Below are positions 27,501 to 34,423 of a stretch of DNA of 64,000 nt, piece after piece. A model generated the notes under the pieces. It saw only the letters and a program-made list of their open reading frames with translations, was not told the DNA's origin and made no database searches. The translations under genes were made by a program, and so were the position numbers. The first letter of the stretch is position 1, and each line of letters starts with the position of its first letter. This stretch comes from Argopecten irradians. Its lineage: Eukaryota; Mollusca; Bivalvia; Pectinida; Pectinidae. The DNA lies in NCBI RefSeq assembly GCF_041381155.1, contig NC_091140.1:27444952-27508951 (forward strand), given 5' to 3'.

Positions 27501-30500
27501 TGATCTGTCACGACTACTGATCTGTCACGACTACTGATCTGTCACGACTACTGATCTGTCACGACTACTGATCTGTCACGACTACTGATCTGTCACGACT
27601 ACTGATCTGTCACGACTACTGATCTGTCACAACTACTGATCTGTCACGACTACTGATCTGTCACGACTACTGATCTGTCACGACTACTGATCTGTCACGA
27701 CTACTGATCTGTCACGACTACTGATCAGTCACGACTACTGATCTGTCACGACTACTGATCTGTCACGACTACTGATCTGTCACAACTACTGATCTGTCAC
27801 AACTACTGATCTGTCACCACTACTGATCTGTCACGACTACTGATCTGTCACGACTACTGATCTGTCACAACTACTGATCTGTCACAACTACTACTGATCT
27901 GTCACCACTACTGATCTGTCACATGTACAACTACTGATCTGTCACAACTACTGATTTGTCACGACTACTGATCTGTCACGACTACTGATCTGTCACATGT
28001 ACAACTACTGATCTGTCACAACTACTGATCTGTCACGACTACTGATCTGTCACGACTACTGATCTGTCACGACTACTGATCTGTCACAACTACTGATCTG
28101 TCACAACTACTGATCTGTCACAACTACTGATCTGTCACAACTACTGATCTGTCACAACTACTGATCTGTCACAACTACTGATCTGTCACAACTACTGATC
28201 TGTCACGACTACTGATCTGTCACATGTACAACTACTGATCTGTCACAACTACTGATCTGTCACAACTACTGATCTGTCACGACTACTGATCTGTCACGAC
28301 TACTGATTTGTCACGACTACTGATCTGTCACGACTACTGATCTGTCATGACTACTGATCTGTCACGACTACTGATCTGTCACAACTACTGATCTGTCACA
28401 ACTACTGAGTCACAACTACTGATCTGTCACAACTACTGATCTGTCACGACTACTGATCTGTCACGACTACTGATATGTCACGACTAATGATCTGTCACAA
28501 CTACTGATCTGTCACGACTACTGATCTGTCACATGTACAACTACTGATCTGTCACAACTACTGATCTGTCACAACTACTGATCTGTCACGACTACTGATC
28601 TGTCACGACTACTGATTTGTCACGACTACTGATCTGTCACGACTACTGATCTGTCATGACTACTGATCTGTCACAACTACTGATCTGTCACGACTACTGA
28701 TCTGTCACGACTACTGATCTGTCACGACTACTGATCTGTCACGACTACTGATCTGTCACGACTACTGATCTGTCACGACTACTGATCTGTCACGACTACT
28801 GATCTGTCACGACTACTGATCTGTCACGACTACTGATCTGTCACGACTACTGATCTGTCACAACTACTGATCTGTCACAACTACTGATCTGTCACAACTA
28901 CTGATCAACTACTGATCTGTCACGACTACTGATCTGTCACGACTACTGATCTGTCATGACTACTGATCTGTCACGACTACTGATCTGTCACAACTACTGA
29001 TCTGTCACAACTACTGATCTGTCACGACTACTGATCTGTCACAACTACTGATCTGTCACGACTACTGATCTGTCACGACTACTGATCTGTCACGACTACT
29101 GATCTGTCACGACTACTGATCTGTCACAACTACTGATCTGTCACAACTACTGATCTGTCACGACTACTGATCTGTCACAACTACTGATCTGTCACGACTA
29201 CTGATCTGTCACAACTACTGATCTGTCACGACTACTGATCTGTCACAACTACTGATCTGTCACAACTACTGATCTGTCACAATTGTCACAACTACTGATC
29301 TGTCACGACTACTGATCTGTCACAACTACTGATCTGTCACGACTACTGATCTATCACAACTACTGATCTATCACGACTACTGATCTGTCACGACTACTGA
29401 TCTATCACGACTACTGATCTATCACAACTACTGATCTGTCACGACTACTGATCTATCACGACTACTGATCTATCATGACTACTGATCTGTCACGACTACT
29501 GATCTGTCATGATCACAACTACTGATCTGTCACGACTACTGATTTGTCACGACTACTGATCTGTCACAACTACTGATCTGTCACGACTACTGATCTGTCA
29601 CGACTACTGATCTGTCACAACTACTGATCTGTCACGACTACTGATCTGTCACGACTACTGATCTGTCACAACTACTGATCTGTCACGACTACTGATCTGT
29701 CACGACTACTGATCTGTCACGACTACTGATCTGTCACGACTACTGACAACTACTGATCTGTCACAACTACTGATCTTTCACGACTACTGATCTGTCACGA
29801 CTACTGATCTGTCACAACTACTGATCTGTCACAACTACTGATCTGTCACGACTACTGATCTGTCACAACTACTGATCTGTCACAACTACTGTTTGGATCA
29901 TAGAAAATGATTCATACATTACAGAAATTATGTTTAAAACTGCTGAAAAATGTACATTTGAATGTATCGCCCTTATTGAAGGAAATATGATTCCAATTAG
30001 TATCAGGTAACAAGGTTTAATGGAGTATCATCTGCTGTCAAGTGTAAATTATAAACTCATTGAAGTATTCTAATGTTGAATCCCCGATATGTTTGTCCTG
30101 ATACAATACAGTATTCAATTGTTGAATCCCTGATATGTTTGTCCTGATACAATACAGTATTCTAGTGTTGAATCCCTGATATGTTTGTCCTGATACAATA
30201 CAGTATTCTAGTGTTGAATCCCTGATATGTTTGTCCTGATACAATACAGTATTCTAGTGTTGAATCCCTGATATGTTTGTCCTGATACAATACAGTATTC
30301 TAGTGTTGAATCCCTGATATGTTTGTCCTGATACAATACAGTATTCTAGTGTTGAATCCCTGATATGTTTGTCCTGATACAATACAGTATGTTAGTGTTG
30401 AATCACTGATATGTTTGTCCTGGTACAATACAGTATTCTAGTGTTGAATCCCTGATATGTTTGTCCTGATACAATACAGTATTATAGTGTTGAATCCCTG

Positions 30501-33500
30501 ATATGTTTGTCCTGATACAATACAGTATTCTAGTGTTGAATCCCTAATATGTTTGTCCTGATACAATACAGTATTCTAGTGTTGAATCCCTGTTTGTCCT
30601 GTTACAGGTAGAACACAACACTCAGCCAGTAGATGTTATTGGTAAACTACTGACCAAGTTTAAGATACAGGCCGAACCCTCAAACTACGCTCTCCACGAG
30701 ATTGTATGTAATGGCTCACTTGGTAAGTCAGCGCACTGTAACTAGGTTACATTATGAAAACACTACAAGCATTTTTTAGAAATGTTATTAATCTCTATAA
30801 TATCAATAAAAATTTGGTCACACCACAGTCAATTATTTTACTCTAAATTGAGAAATTTCATCTTTTTTAAAGAGTCTTGTAATTTGAAAATATGTGAACC
30901 TGATGTGAGGGTATGTGATGAAAATATTAAATTTTGCATGGTCTTTGTTTAATTATATATCTAAGTTACCTCCTGTATGTTTGAGACAGTTTCCATGGTA
31001 ACTGTGTGTGTTTCCTACAGAGCGACTGTTGTACCCCAAGGAGGACCTGTATAGGGTGGTAATGGCATGGACGTACTGGCAGAGTGAGTACAGCAGGACG
31101 GCCTGTCTCTGTCTGAAGCCGGCAGAACTCGCTCACAAGCTAGAGGGCTGCGTAAGTTTCCTACAATTATAATCCTGGTGTATACAAAATGTTCCCAGTG
31201 AATATTCCGTCAATCAACCTAGTGATCTTTTAGCAATAAGTTACCAGGGAATATTGAACTATCTTATATCTGATTTTGGCTGCTTAATATATAATACTTT
31301 GTGTCTTTGTAATTATATTTTTCAAAATACCATACTACACCGGTATATACAAATACATAAAGCTATCAAAAGATATTATTCACAATTGTGCATTCATATA
31401 TACATGTACATGGATTTACAAGTATTTGGGAAACTCTTTAATTGGCATTTTAGAGCTATCTCACAAGTTTTTTTATAATTTTTATTGAAGAGAAAAGCTT
31501 TGAATCTATTTGCAACAACATTCATTGTATTGGTTTCAGTTTGAGCCAGGAAAAGGACCCTTTATGGAATCTCTGAAGTTCAGCAGAAAGGACAAAAATT
31601 TCAGCAAGTGCACCTTCCAGTTTATAAATAGCAAGCTGACCTACAGTAGCAATAAACTTTCTATGGTTAGTATTATTTTTTCCTGATAAATTACTCTTTA
31701 TCCTGTAGTGCAGTGCCGGCTCGCTATGAATGTAATAAGTTGTAAAACAAACACTGATGAAAACTTATAGATTATAAAATTAGAATAAAGTATTCTGCAA
31801 GACTTCTGTGAATTTCATCTGAAGTGATTTTCTGTTATAGCCATTCCCAATATCATCCCAGAAGTCTGTCACCTCATGGAATGTTGAGGATTTAAGTATT
31901 TATATCGGGGCAGACCCAGAACGGAAGACTGCCAAGTAAGTATGTTTATGGAATGAATTCCTGGTAGCCTTGACAATGCTTATCTATCAGAAGTGAAGTA
32001 TATATATACTGTAACAAACAATATGAAGTAGAACACACAAACATTACCACAATAAACTGTCATTTTGTAGTGTATCAAGTGGTTGTTTTATTTTCAGGTT
32101 CCCAATCACATTCCTTAAGAAAGGAGAAAGCGCGAGGTAAGTAATCTCTTACTATAGTCTGCCAACAAAGCGGGGTAAGTAATCTCTTACTATAGTCTGC
32201 CAACAAAGCAGGGTAAGTAATCTCTTACTATAGTCTGCCAACAAAGCAGGGTAAGTAATCTCTTACTATAGTCTGCCAACAAAGCAGGGTAAGTAATCTC
32301 TTACTATAGTCTGTCTACAAAGCGGGGTAAGTAATCTCTTACTATAGTCTGTCTACAAAGCGGGGTAAGTAATCTCTTACTTTAGTCTGACTACAAAGAT
32401 TGGTAAGTAATCTCTTATTATAGTCTGCCAACAAAGCAAGGTAAGTAATCTCTTACTATAGTCTGTCTACAAAAAGGGGTAAGTAATCTCTTACTATAGT
32501 CTGTCTACAAAGCAGGGTAAGTAATCTCTTACTATAGTCTGTCTACAAAGCGGGGTAAGTAATCTCTTACTATAGTCTGTCTACAAAGCGGGGTAAGTAA
32601 TCTCTTACTATAGTCTGCCAACAAAGCGGGGTAAGTAATCTCTTACTATAGTCTGCCAACAAAGCAGGGTAAGTAATCTCTTACTATAGTCTGTCTACAA
32701 AGCGGGGTAAGTAATCTCTTACTATAGTCTGCCAACAAAGCAGGGTAAGTGATCTCTTACTATAGTCTGTCTACAAAGCGGGGTAAGTAATCTCTTACTA
32801 TAGTCTGTCTACAAAGCGGGGTAAGTAATCTCTTACTATAGTCTGTCTACAAAAAGGGGTAAGTAATCTCTTACTTTAGTCTGACTACAAAGATTGGTAA
32901 GTAATCTCTTATTATAGTCTGCCAACAAAGCAAGGTAAGTAATCTCTTACTATAGGCTGTCTACAAAGCGGGGTAAGTAATCTCTTATTATAGTCTGCCA
33001 ACAAAGCAAGGTAAGTAATCTCTTACTATAGGCTGTCTACAAAGCGGGGTAAGTAATCTCTTATTATAGTCTGCCAACAAAGCAAGGTAAGTAATCTCTT
33101 ACTATAGGCTGTCTACAAAGTGGGGAAAGTAATCTCTTATTATAGTCTGCCAACAAAGCGAGGTAAGTAATCTCTTACTATAGTCTGCCAACAAAGTGGG
33201 ATAAGTAATCACTTACTAAAGTCTGTCTACAAAGCGAGGTAAGTAATCTCTTACTATAGTCTGCCAACAAAGTGGGGTAAGTAATCTCTTACTATAGTCT
33301 GTCTACAAAGCGAGGTAAGTAATCTCTTACTATAGGCTGTCTACAAAGCGAGGTAAGTAATCTCTTACTATAGGCTGTCTACAAAGCGGGGTAAGTAATC
33401 TCTTATTATAGTCTGCCAACAAAGCAAGGTAAGTAATCTCTTACTATAGGCTGTCTACAAAGCAAGGTAAGTAATCTCTTACTATAGGCTGTCTACAAAG

Positions 33501-34190
33501 CGGGGTCATATTCCCAGTATTAGTGACAGATGGTTTTGTAAAACTTTTAGTCAACAAAGTTTGTAAGTTCATACAGAATCTTTTTCATTTTAATCAATGA
33601 CATCATGTTGACTGTCTATAGAAGTTTAGACCAAAAAATATTTTAGTAGGATGAAATTTTGCTTACTATTTCGGGGGCAATATGAACTCACAAAATTAAG
33701 TTGTCGTTAAACTGTTGCCATTGTGTCATGATTGAGGATAGGAGAGTAGTAATGAGTTTGGTTTTGTATATTACAGTCATACTAAGGAGAAGCTGCTATT
33801 TGGGCACACCCTGAGTTTTGGATCAGAAAAAGACCAGTTAGAATGGGCCGCTGCCATGGTCAAGGCACAGGTAATGTACAGTAATAATGCTACTTTTGAG
33901 GGTGTTTTAAAGGCTAGTTCTAAATTCAGTCTCTCTATAGACTGTGGAAATAGCTTTAATAGTTATTTTTATGTTGTTTATCAAAATTAAGGCTGTGCAT
34001 GGTGATGTATTTCTATGCTGTAATGTAAATAGATAAATTGCTTTTAGTCATGATACATAACTAAGTTTACATCTTTTTCATAAATGAGGTAATAGAGAAG
34101 AAATATAAAAAAAAATATAATGAAACTAAGGTATAAGGTTTTTCTCCACAGAATCCTGGACCCCTGACGATATGGACTGGTAAAACCTAA
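389..34190 (+). CDS. ARAP: ARAP-family Arf-GAP/Rho-GAP, ankyrin and PH protein, 3' portion (multi-exon)
   Basis: ARAP proteins are PtdIns(3,4,5)P3-responsive GAPs that inactivate Arf and Rho GTPases at membranes and the actin cortex. I read these exons by frame and GT-AG junctions: 389-500, 2137-2226, 2516-2572, 2849-2897, 3509-3593, 4312-4384, 4999-5089, 5489-5566, 5945-6076, (6435-6455 optional), 16143-16254, 16504-16625, 19317-19388, 21707-21784, 26682-26756, 30608-30722, 31021-31151, 31540-31665, 31841-31935, 32098-32136, 33777-33870, 34152-34191. Phases agree at every junction except inside 16504-16625, which carries an apparent frameshift. The order PH, PH, RhoGAP, Ras-association, PH is diagnostic of ARAP; ARHGAP20 has a different order. 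About 620 codons are present. The stop TAA is at 34188-34190, one base before a donor. Introns hold most of the window's minisatellites. Which vertebrate paralogue is closest cannot be told from this part. Confidence 0.87.
501..1965. repeat. 40-bp minisatellite starting at the splice donor
   Basis: The unit begins GTATGTCACTTAGTTACC and ends AACCAGTGATAACAGAT. There are about 28 good copies to about 1620, then decayed copies of varying length to about 1965. Copy 1 starts exactly at the donor of the 389-500 exon, so every unit carries a GTATGT hexamer. Confidence 0.95.
2137..4384 (+). CDS. ARAP: ARAP exons: second PH domain in the window
   Basis: Exons 2137-2226, 2516-2572, 2849-2897, 3509-3593 and 4312-4384 join in matching phases to about 120 codons. 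The domain opens GKFYMKEGLPAAWYETWVMI, a typical first PH strand pair, then NKKVVLYTDRDMK. It has KHFVLDLPGGRALYFQAN in the middle and closes with DTERLYNAISNLMK. The position expected to hold the near-invariant Trp of the last helix reads Leu (ERLYNAI). That suggests a diverged PH fold that may not bind lipid, though the assignment of the position is by eye. By ARAP order this is the PH domain just before RhoGAP. Confidence 0.83.
2898..3200. repeat. about 66-bp tandem repeat seeded on a splice donor
   Basis: The real donor context AAAATCA|GTAAGTCAG at 2891-2906 recurs near 2960, 3027, 3115 and 3180 with the following block (ACACGAAAATGTCATGTGTC, then CTGTGTCAGCTGTT). About 4.5 copies are present, one shortened. 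Several copies keep an intact GTAAGT. Confidence 0.85.
3625..4135. repeat. 29-bp minisatellite interrupted by a SINE
   Basis: Units contain CAATATCATATTAGGTTCCT followed by AACCCAGTA. About two decayed copies lie at 3625-3697 and seven better ones at 3925-4135, with a SINE-like element between them. It lies inside an ARAP intron. Confidence 0.88.
3698..3924. mobile_element. SINE-like element inserted in the 29-bp array
   Basis: The element starts near GGGGTGTGTTGCTTTGTGTC and carries CCGCAGTCTCCCAAAACACG. It has the conserved tail GTCCTTACATGACCATAGC followed by TGTTAATAGGACGTTAATTA, and ends in an (AATCA)n run. Array sequence (GTACAATATCATAT) lies on both sides, so insertion came after the array formed. 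A reversed relative lies at 59278-59400. I see no clear tRNA promoter in this copy. Confidence 0.7.
4385..4998. other. ARAP intron without notable content
   Basis: This AT-rich intron has a GTAAAT donor and a TTTTTTGCAG acceptor. A short open frame at 4605-4850 has no homology I recognise and lies inside the intron. Confidence 0.6.
4999..19388 (+). CDS. ARAP: ARAP exons: RhoGAP domain
   Basis: The exons are 4999-5089, 5489-5566, 5945-6076, 16143-16254, 16504-16625 and 19317-19388. Family hallmarks are in order: VPVIVDKCLKFIEENGMREEGIYRLAG contains the arginine finger in GIYRLAG (codon 5512-5514). LKRFFRNLKEPLL is the conserved Lys/Pro-rich helix, and NKMSVRNIATSFGSTLM carries the conserved Asn. 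The domain accelerates GTP hydrolysis on Rho-family GTPases, and no catalytic residue is missing. The fourth intron is about 10 kb and nearly all tandem repeats. Exon 16504-16625 is off by one base or two near 16515; see its own entry. The 19317 acceptor (GGGGGCTGAG) is poor and was chosen because it keeps phase 0. Confidence 0.85.
5277..5400. mobile_element. short MITE-like repeat, TATCTGCCCTT family
   Basis: It starts TTTATCTGCCCTTTCGGGTC and includes GATGTTATTGCATTCACAAA and GATGACATTACAATTGATAC. A second copy, with the same internal words and a clearer reversed end, lies at 16657-16793. The right end here is decayed. Confidence 0.5.
6070..6275. repeat. short repeats of a splice-donor context
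   Basis: The real junction AGAGAAAA|GTAGGTCACTG is followed by five further copies of AAGTAGGTCAC within 200 bp, near 6119, 6162, 6207, 6220 and 6257. Some keep the exon-derived AAAA. The copies are irregularly spaced, so this may be an early or decayed array. Confidence 0.75.
6435..6455 (+). CDS. ARAP: possible 21-nt ARAP microexon
   Basis: CCTTCCGTACCCAG precedes a 21-base segment followed by GTAAAA. It enters and leaves in phase 1, the phase needed between exons 6076 and 16143, and would insert about seven residues (VETDSA plus a split codon). No transcript evidence is available. It may be alternatively spliced or chance. Confidence 0.35.
6551..8204. repeat. 35-bp minisatellite
   Basis: Units read GGGACTAAAAATACTGATGG then GTGGAGTGATTACAC. 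There are about 47 copies, very regular, with one partial copy near 7610. The commonest difference is CACGGG versus CATGGG, a C-to-T change at the only CpG of the unit. Confidence 0.96.
8205..8919. other. unique intron spacer between two arrays
   Basis: This is non-repetitive AT-rich DNA inside the 10-kb ARAP intron. A 61-codon minus-strand frame at 8628-8813 has no support as a gene. Confidence 0.6.
8920..16142. repeat. 7.2-kb minisatellite ending at a splice acceptor
   Basis: The basic unit is about 20 bp (CTGGTCACTTTGTTACTGGA). Interspersed longer units hold CTTCATTTTCAGTACCGTTT or CATTGTTAGTACCCTTTG. Order and spacing vary, giving a higher-order patchwork. The array runs directly into the ARAP acceptor CTTTGTTACAG at 16132-16142, whose TTTGTTAC is part of the repeat. 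Indels are frequent at about 10.7-11.3 and 14.3-15.6 kb. Many open frames here are repeat translations, not genes. Confidence 0.95.
16143..16254 (+). CDS. ARAP: ARAP RhoGAP exon beginning with GTAAG
   Basis: After a two-base split codon it encodes KMSTEQTKLDWYHYYIRELP and then LVHRRTLRRLVIHIFY, the middle helices of the RhoGAP domain, leaving two bases of the next codon. The exon starts GTAAGATG straight after TTTGTTACAG, so its 5' boundary reads both as an acceptor and as a consensus donor. Confidence 0.87.
16504..16625 (+). CDS. ARAP: ARAP RhoGAP exon with apparent frameshift
   Basis: From the acceptor GTTGATAG the frame opens LSTM and then hits stops. The downstream frame SSDENKMSVRNIATSFGSTL is clearly RhoGAP and reaches the donor in the right phase. 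The exon length (122) is one base more, or two fewer, than the flanking phases allow, so the break lies near 16514-16519. An internal acceptor at 16518-16519 would also restore phase but would shorten a RhoGAP helix. Nearby arrays look error-prone, so a consensus error is the simplest explanation. A real mutation is not excluded. Confidence 0.75.
16657..16793. mobile_element. 137-bp palindromic MITE, TATCTGCCCTTG family
   Basis: The left end ATATCTGCCCTTGCAGGTGG is matched in reverse by the right end TACCCTCAAGGGCAGATA. The interior includes GATGACGTCACAATCAATAC. It sits in the intron after exon 16504-16625 and is related to 5277-5400. Confidence 0.65.
17045..19310. repeat. 28-bp minisatellite next to an acceptor
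   Basis: The unit is TCTCTCTAATACAATGTTTA followed by TAGGACAG, in about 80 copies. Copies from 17150 to 18900 hold many single-base gains and losses, while the last 300 bp are almost perfect. The array ends within about 10 bp of the acceptor used for exon 19317-19388. Each unit ends TTTATAGGACAG, an acceptor-like sequence. Confidence 0.95.
19455..19572 (+). mobile_element. tRNA-derived SINE, 5' piece (split by another element)
   Basis: GTGGTGGAGTGGTTAAGATG is an A-box-like tRNA segment and TTTGAATCCCGTG is B-box-like. The body GTACTGACTGCTGGTCAGTG then GTTTTT matches the SINE at 41401-41609. The sequence then jumps into a Helentron-like element and resumes at 21372. Confidence 0.78.
19573..21371. 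mobile_element. Helentron-like (pearl/HINE-type) element with about 145-bp tandem core
   Basis: The left end is AGGTCATCTGACCCAAAGGG and the right end carries GTCAGATGACCGTTAAGGCC then CTTGGGCCTCTTGT. The reversed GGTCATCTGAC near the ends and the GGCC..GGCC hairpin at the right end fit non-autonomous Helentrons such as the bivalve pearl family. The interior has about eight tandem units of 144-150 bp, each with TGACCTTGACCT and TCAAGGTCACAGGGGTCAAA. No transposase is encoded. Confidence 0.78.
21372..21455 (+). mobile_element. tRNA-derived SINE, 3' piece
   Basis: CTCTGGATATTCCGGCTTTC, the poly-A-like CACCAAAAAATC, and CCTTATATGACCATTTAG then TTGTTAATAGGATGTTAG continue the SINE body that breaks at 19572. 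Compare CTCCGGGTACTCCGGC in the intact copy at 41401-41609 read on the minus strand. Confidence 0.75.
21707..21784 (+). CDS. ARAP: ARAP exon: charged linker after RhoGAP
   Basis: The 26 codons LEKTKEDQIRKAELRLKDLQ then ERASKR are bounded by TTTTAG and GTAAGT in phase 0 on both sides. The segment is rich in Glu, Lys and Arg and likely forms a helix joining RhoGAP to the Ras-association domain. Confidence 0.82.
21890..22990. repeat. about 150-bp tandem repeats, second repeat family
   Basis: Four decayed units share GCATATGAGAAAATACAGCT, TGGGGTCAAAAGGTCAACTA and AAGGTCACTGTTACTAAAAA, at about 21.95, 22.53, 22.69 and 22.84 kb. The style (tandem core with ..AGGTCAC..) resembles the cores of Helentron-like elements here, but the sequence is distinct and I see no ends. 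Confidence 0.7.
22991..23684. other. unique ARAP intron DNA
   Basis: This is AT-rich, non-repetitive DNA. Two short minus-strand frames (23280-23492 and 23568-23759) have no support as genes. Confidence 0.55.
23685..25259. mobile_element. Helentron-like element, 5'-truncated, interrupted by a MITE
   Basis: The tandem core (GCATGCTGGGATGAAGGGCT, GACCTTGACCTTCATTCAAG, CACAGGGGTCAAATAGGCTA) repeats about nine times. The right end GTCAGATGACCGTTAAGGCC then CATGGGCCTCTTGT matches the other copies. The left terminus is missing. A 334-bp TTAA-type MITE sits at 24120-24453. Confidence 0.78.
24120..24453. mobile_element. 334-bp MITE with 17-bp TIRs and TTAA target duplication
   Basis: The left end AGTGAATAGTCGGGCAA and right end TTGCCCGACTGTTCACT are inverted repeats with one mismatch. 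TTAA flanks both sides (24116-24119 and 24454-24457). Removing the element with one TTAA rebuilds the AAAATCTTTAAATGAC seen in neighbouring core units. TTAA duplication is typical of piggyBac-like elements. No protein is encoded. Confidence 0.88.
25260..25610. other. unique ARAP intron DNA
   Basis: I see nothing coding or repetitive here. Confidence 0.55.
25615..26190. repeat. 46-bp minisatellite
   Basis: The unit reads ACAGGTTTGACTAGGTGTTT then CCTTGTGCCTTGGGTGGCCT then TTATAG, in about 12 copies. It lies in an ARAP intron some 500 bp before the next exon. Confidence 0.93.
26682..31151 (+). CDS. ARAP: ARAP exons: Ras-association (RA) domain
   Basis: Exons 26682-26756, 30608-30722 and 31021-31151 join in phase. 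The fold starts MMVSVHFLVHNGQSESIHVE, continues VDVIGKLLTKFKIQAEPSNY and ALHEIVCNGSLERLLYPKED, and closes with WTYWQSEYSRTACLCLKP. This pattern (beta hairpin, helix, LHEIV strand, ERLLxPxED) is that of RA/ubiquitin-like domains, which in ARAPs bind small GTPases such as Rap1 or RhoA. The residues after it (AELAHKLEGC) lead into the last PH domain. The first intron carries 3.3 kb of minisatellite. Confidence 0.84.
27080..29890. repeat. 2.8-kb minisatellite of 17-bp units
   Basis: The unit is CTGATCTGTCACGACTA, in about 165 copies. The main variant is CACGAC versus CACAAC, with rarer GATTTG, TCATGAC and CACATGTACAAC forms. It is far more regular than the 9-16 kb array. Confidence 0.97.
30060..30600. 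repeat. 46-bp minisatellite reaching a splice acceptor
   Basis: The unit holds TGTTGAATCCCTGATATG, TTTGTCCTGATACAATACAG and TATTCTAG, in about 12 copies. The last copy is shortened to GAATCCCTGTTTGTCCTGTT plus ACAG, the acceptor of exon 30608. So the acceptor is a modified repeat copy, or the repeat was seeded from it. Confidence 0.94.
31540..34190 (+). CDS. ARAP: ARAP exons: C-terminal PH domain and stop
   Basis: Exons 31540-31665, 31841-31935, 32098-32136, 33777-33870 and 34152-34190 give about 130 codons. FMESLKFSRKDKNFSKCTFQ opens the domain. WNVEDLSIYIGADPERKTAK and FPITFLKKGESAR are the middle strands. SFGSEKDQLEWAAAMVKAQN is the final helix with its conserved Trp. The protein ends NPGPLTIWTGKT. 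The stop TAA is followed by one base and a GTAGGT donor, so a 3' UTR intron follows and the UTR resumes at 35755. Exon 32098-32136 is only 39 nt and its donor begins a 38-bp minisatellite. Confidence 0.85.
32137..33506. repeat. 38-bp minisatellite made of donor-site copies
   Basis: The unit begins GTAAGTAATCTCTTACTATA and continues GTCTGCCAACAAAGCGGG, in about 36 copies. Copy 1 starts exactly at the donor of exon 32098-32136 (GCGAG|GTAAGTAATCTC). Nearly every unit keeps G|GTAAGT, close to the best U1 match, and also a short CTTACTATAG. Variants CCAAC/TCTAC and GCGGG/GCAAG mix along the array. Confidence 0.97.
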
Positions 34191-34423
34191 GGTAGGTGTT
34201 CTCTGTTTTTGTCATGACTGGTCTGTATATTACAAAGTTATCTCCCTTGTGAGTAGGTATCCATTGTGATTTAATTTTTTTGTAAGTGAAACTCATTTGA
34301 AAAGTATGGCTCTGTAATTGTAATATGCAAAGACAGAATAATGGAAATCAGTAATGGGGGTGGTGAATAAAAGCCCAATAAGCCTAAATATGAACATAAA
34401 TTGGAAGAATTGAGTCATCTTTT

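Noticed and set aside
27080..29890. CRISPR-like regular repeats
   Set aside because: The array is contiguous 17-bp tandem DNA with no unique spacers, inside a eukaryotic intron.
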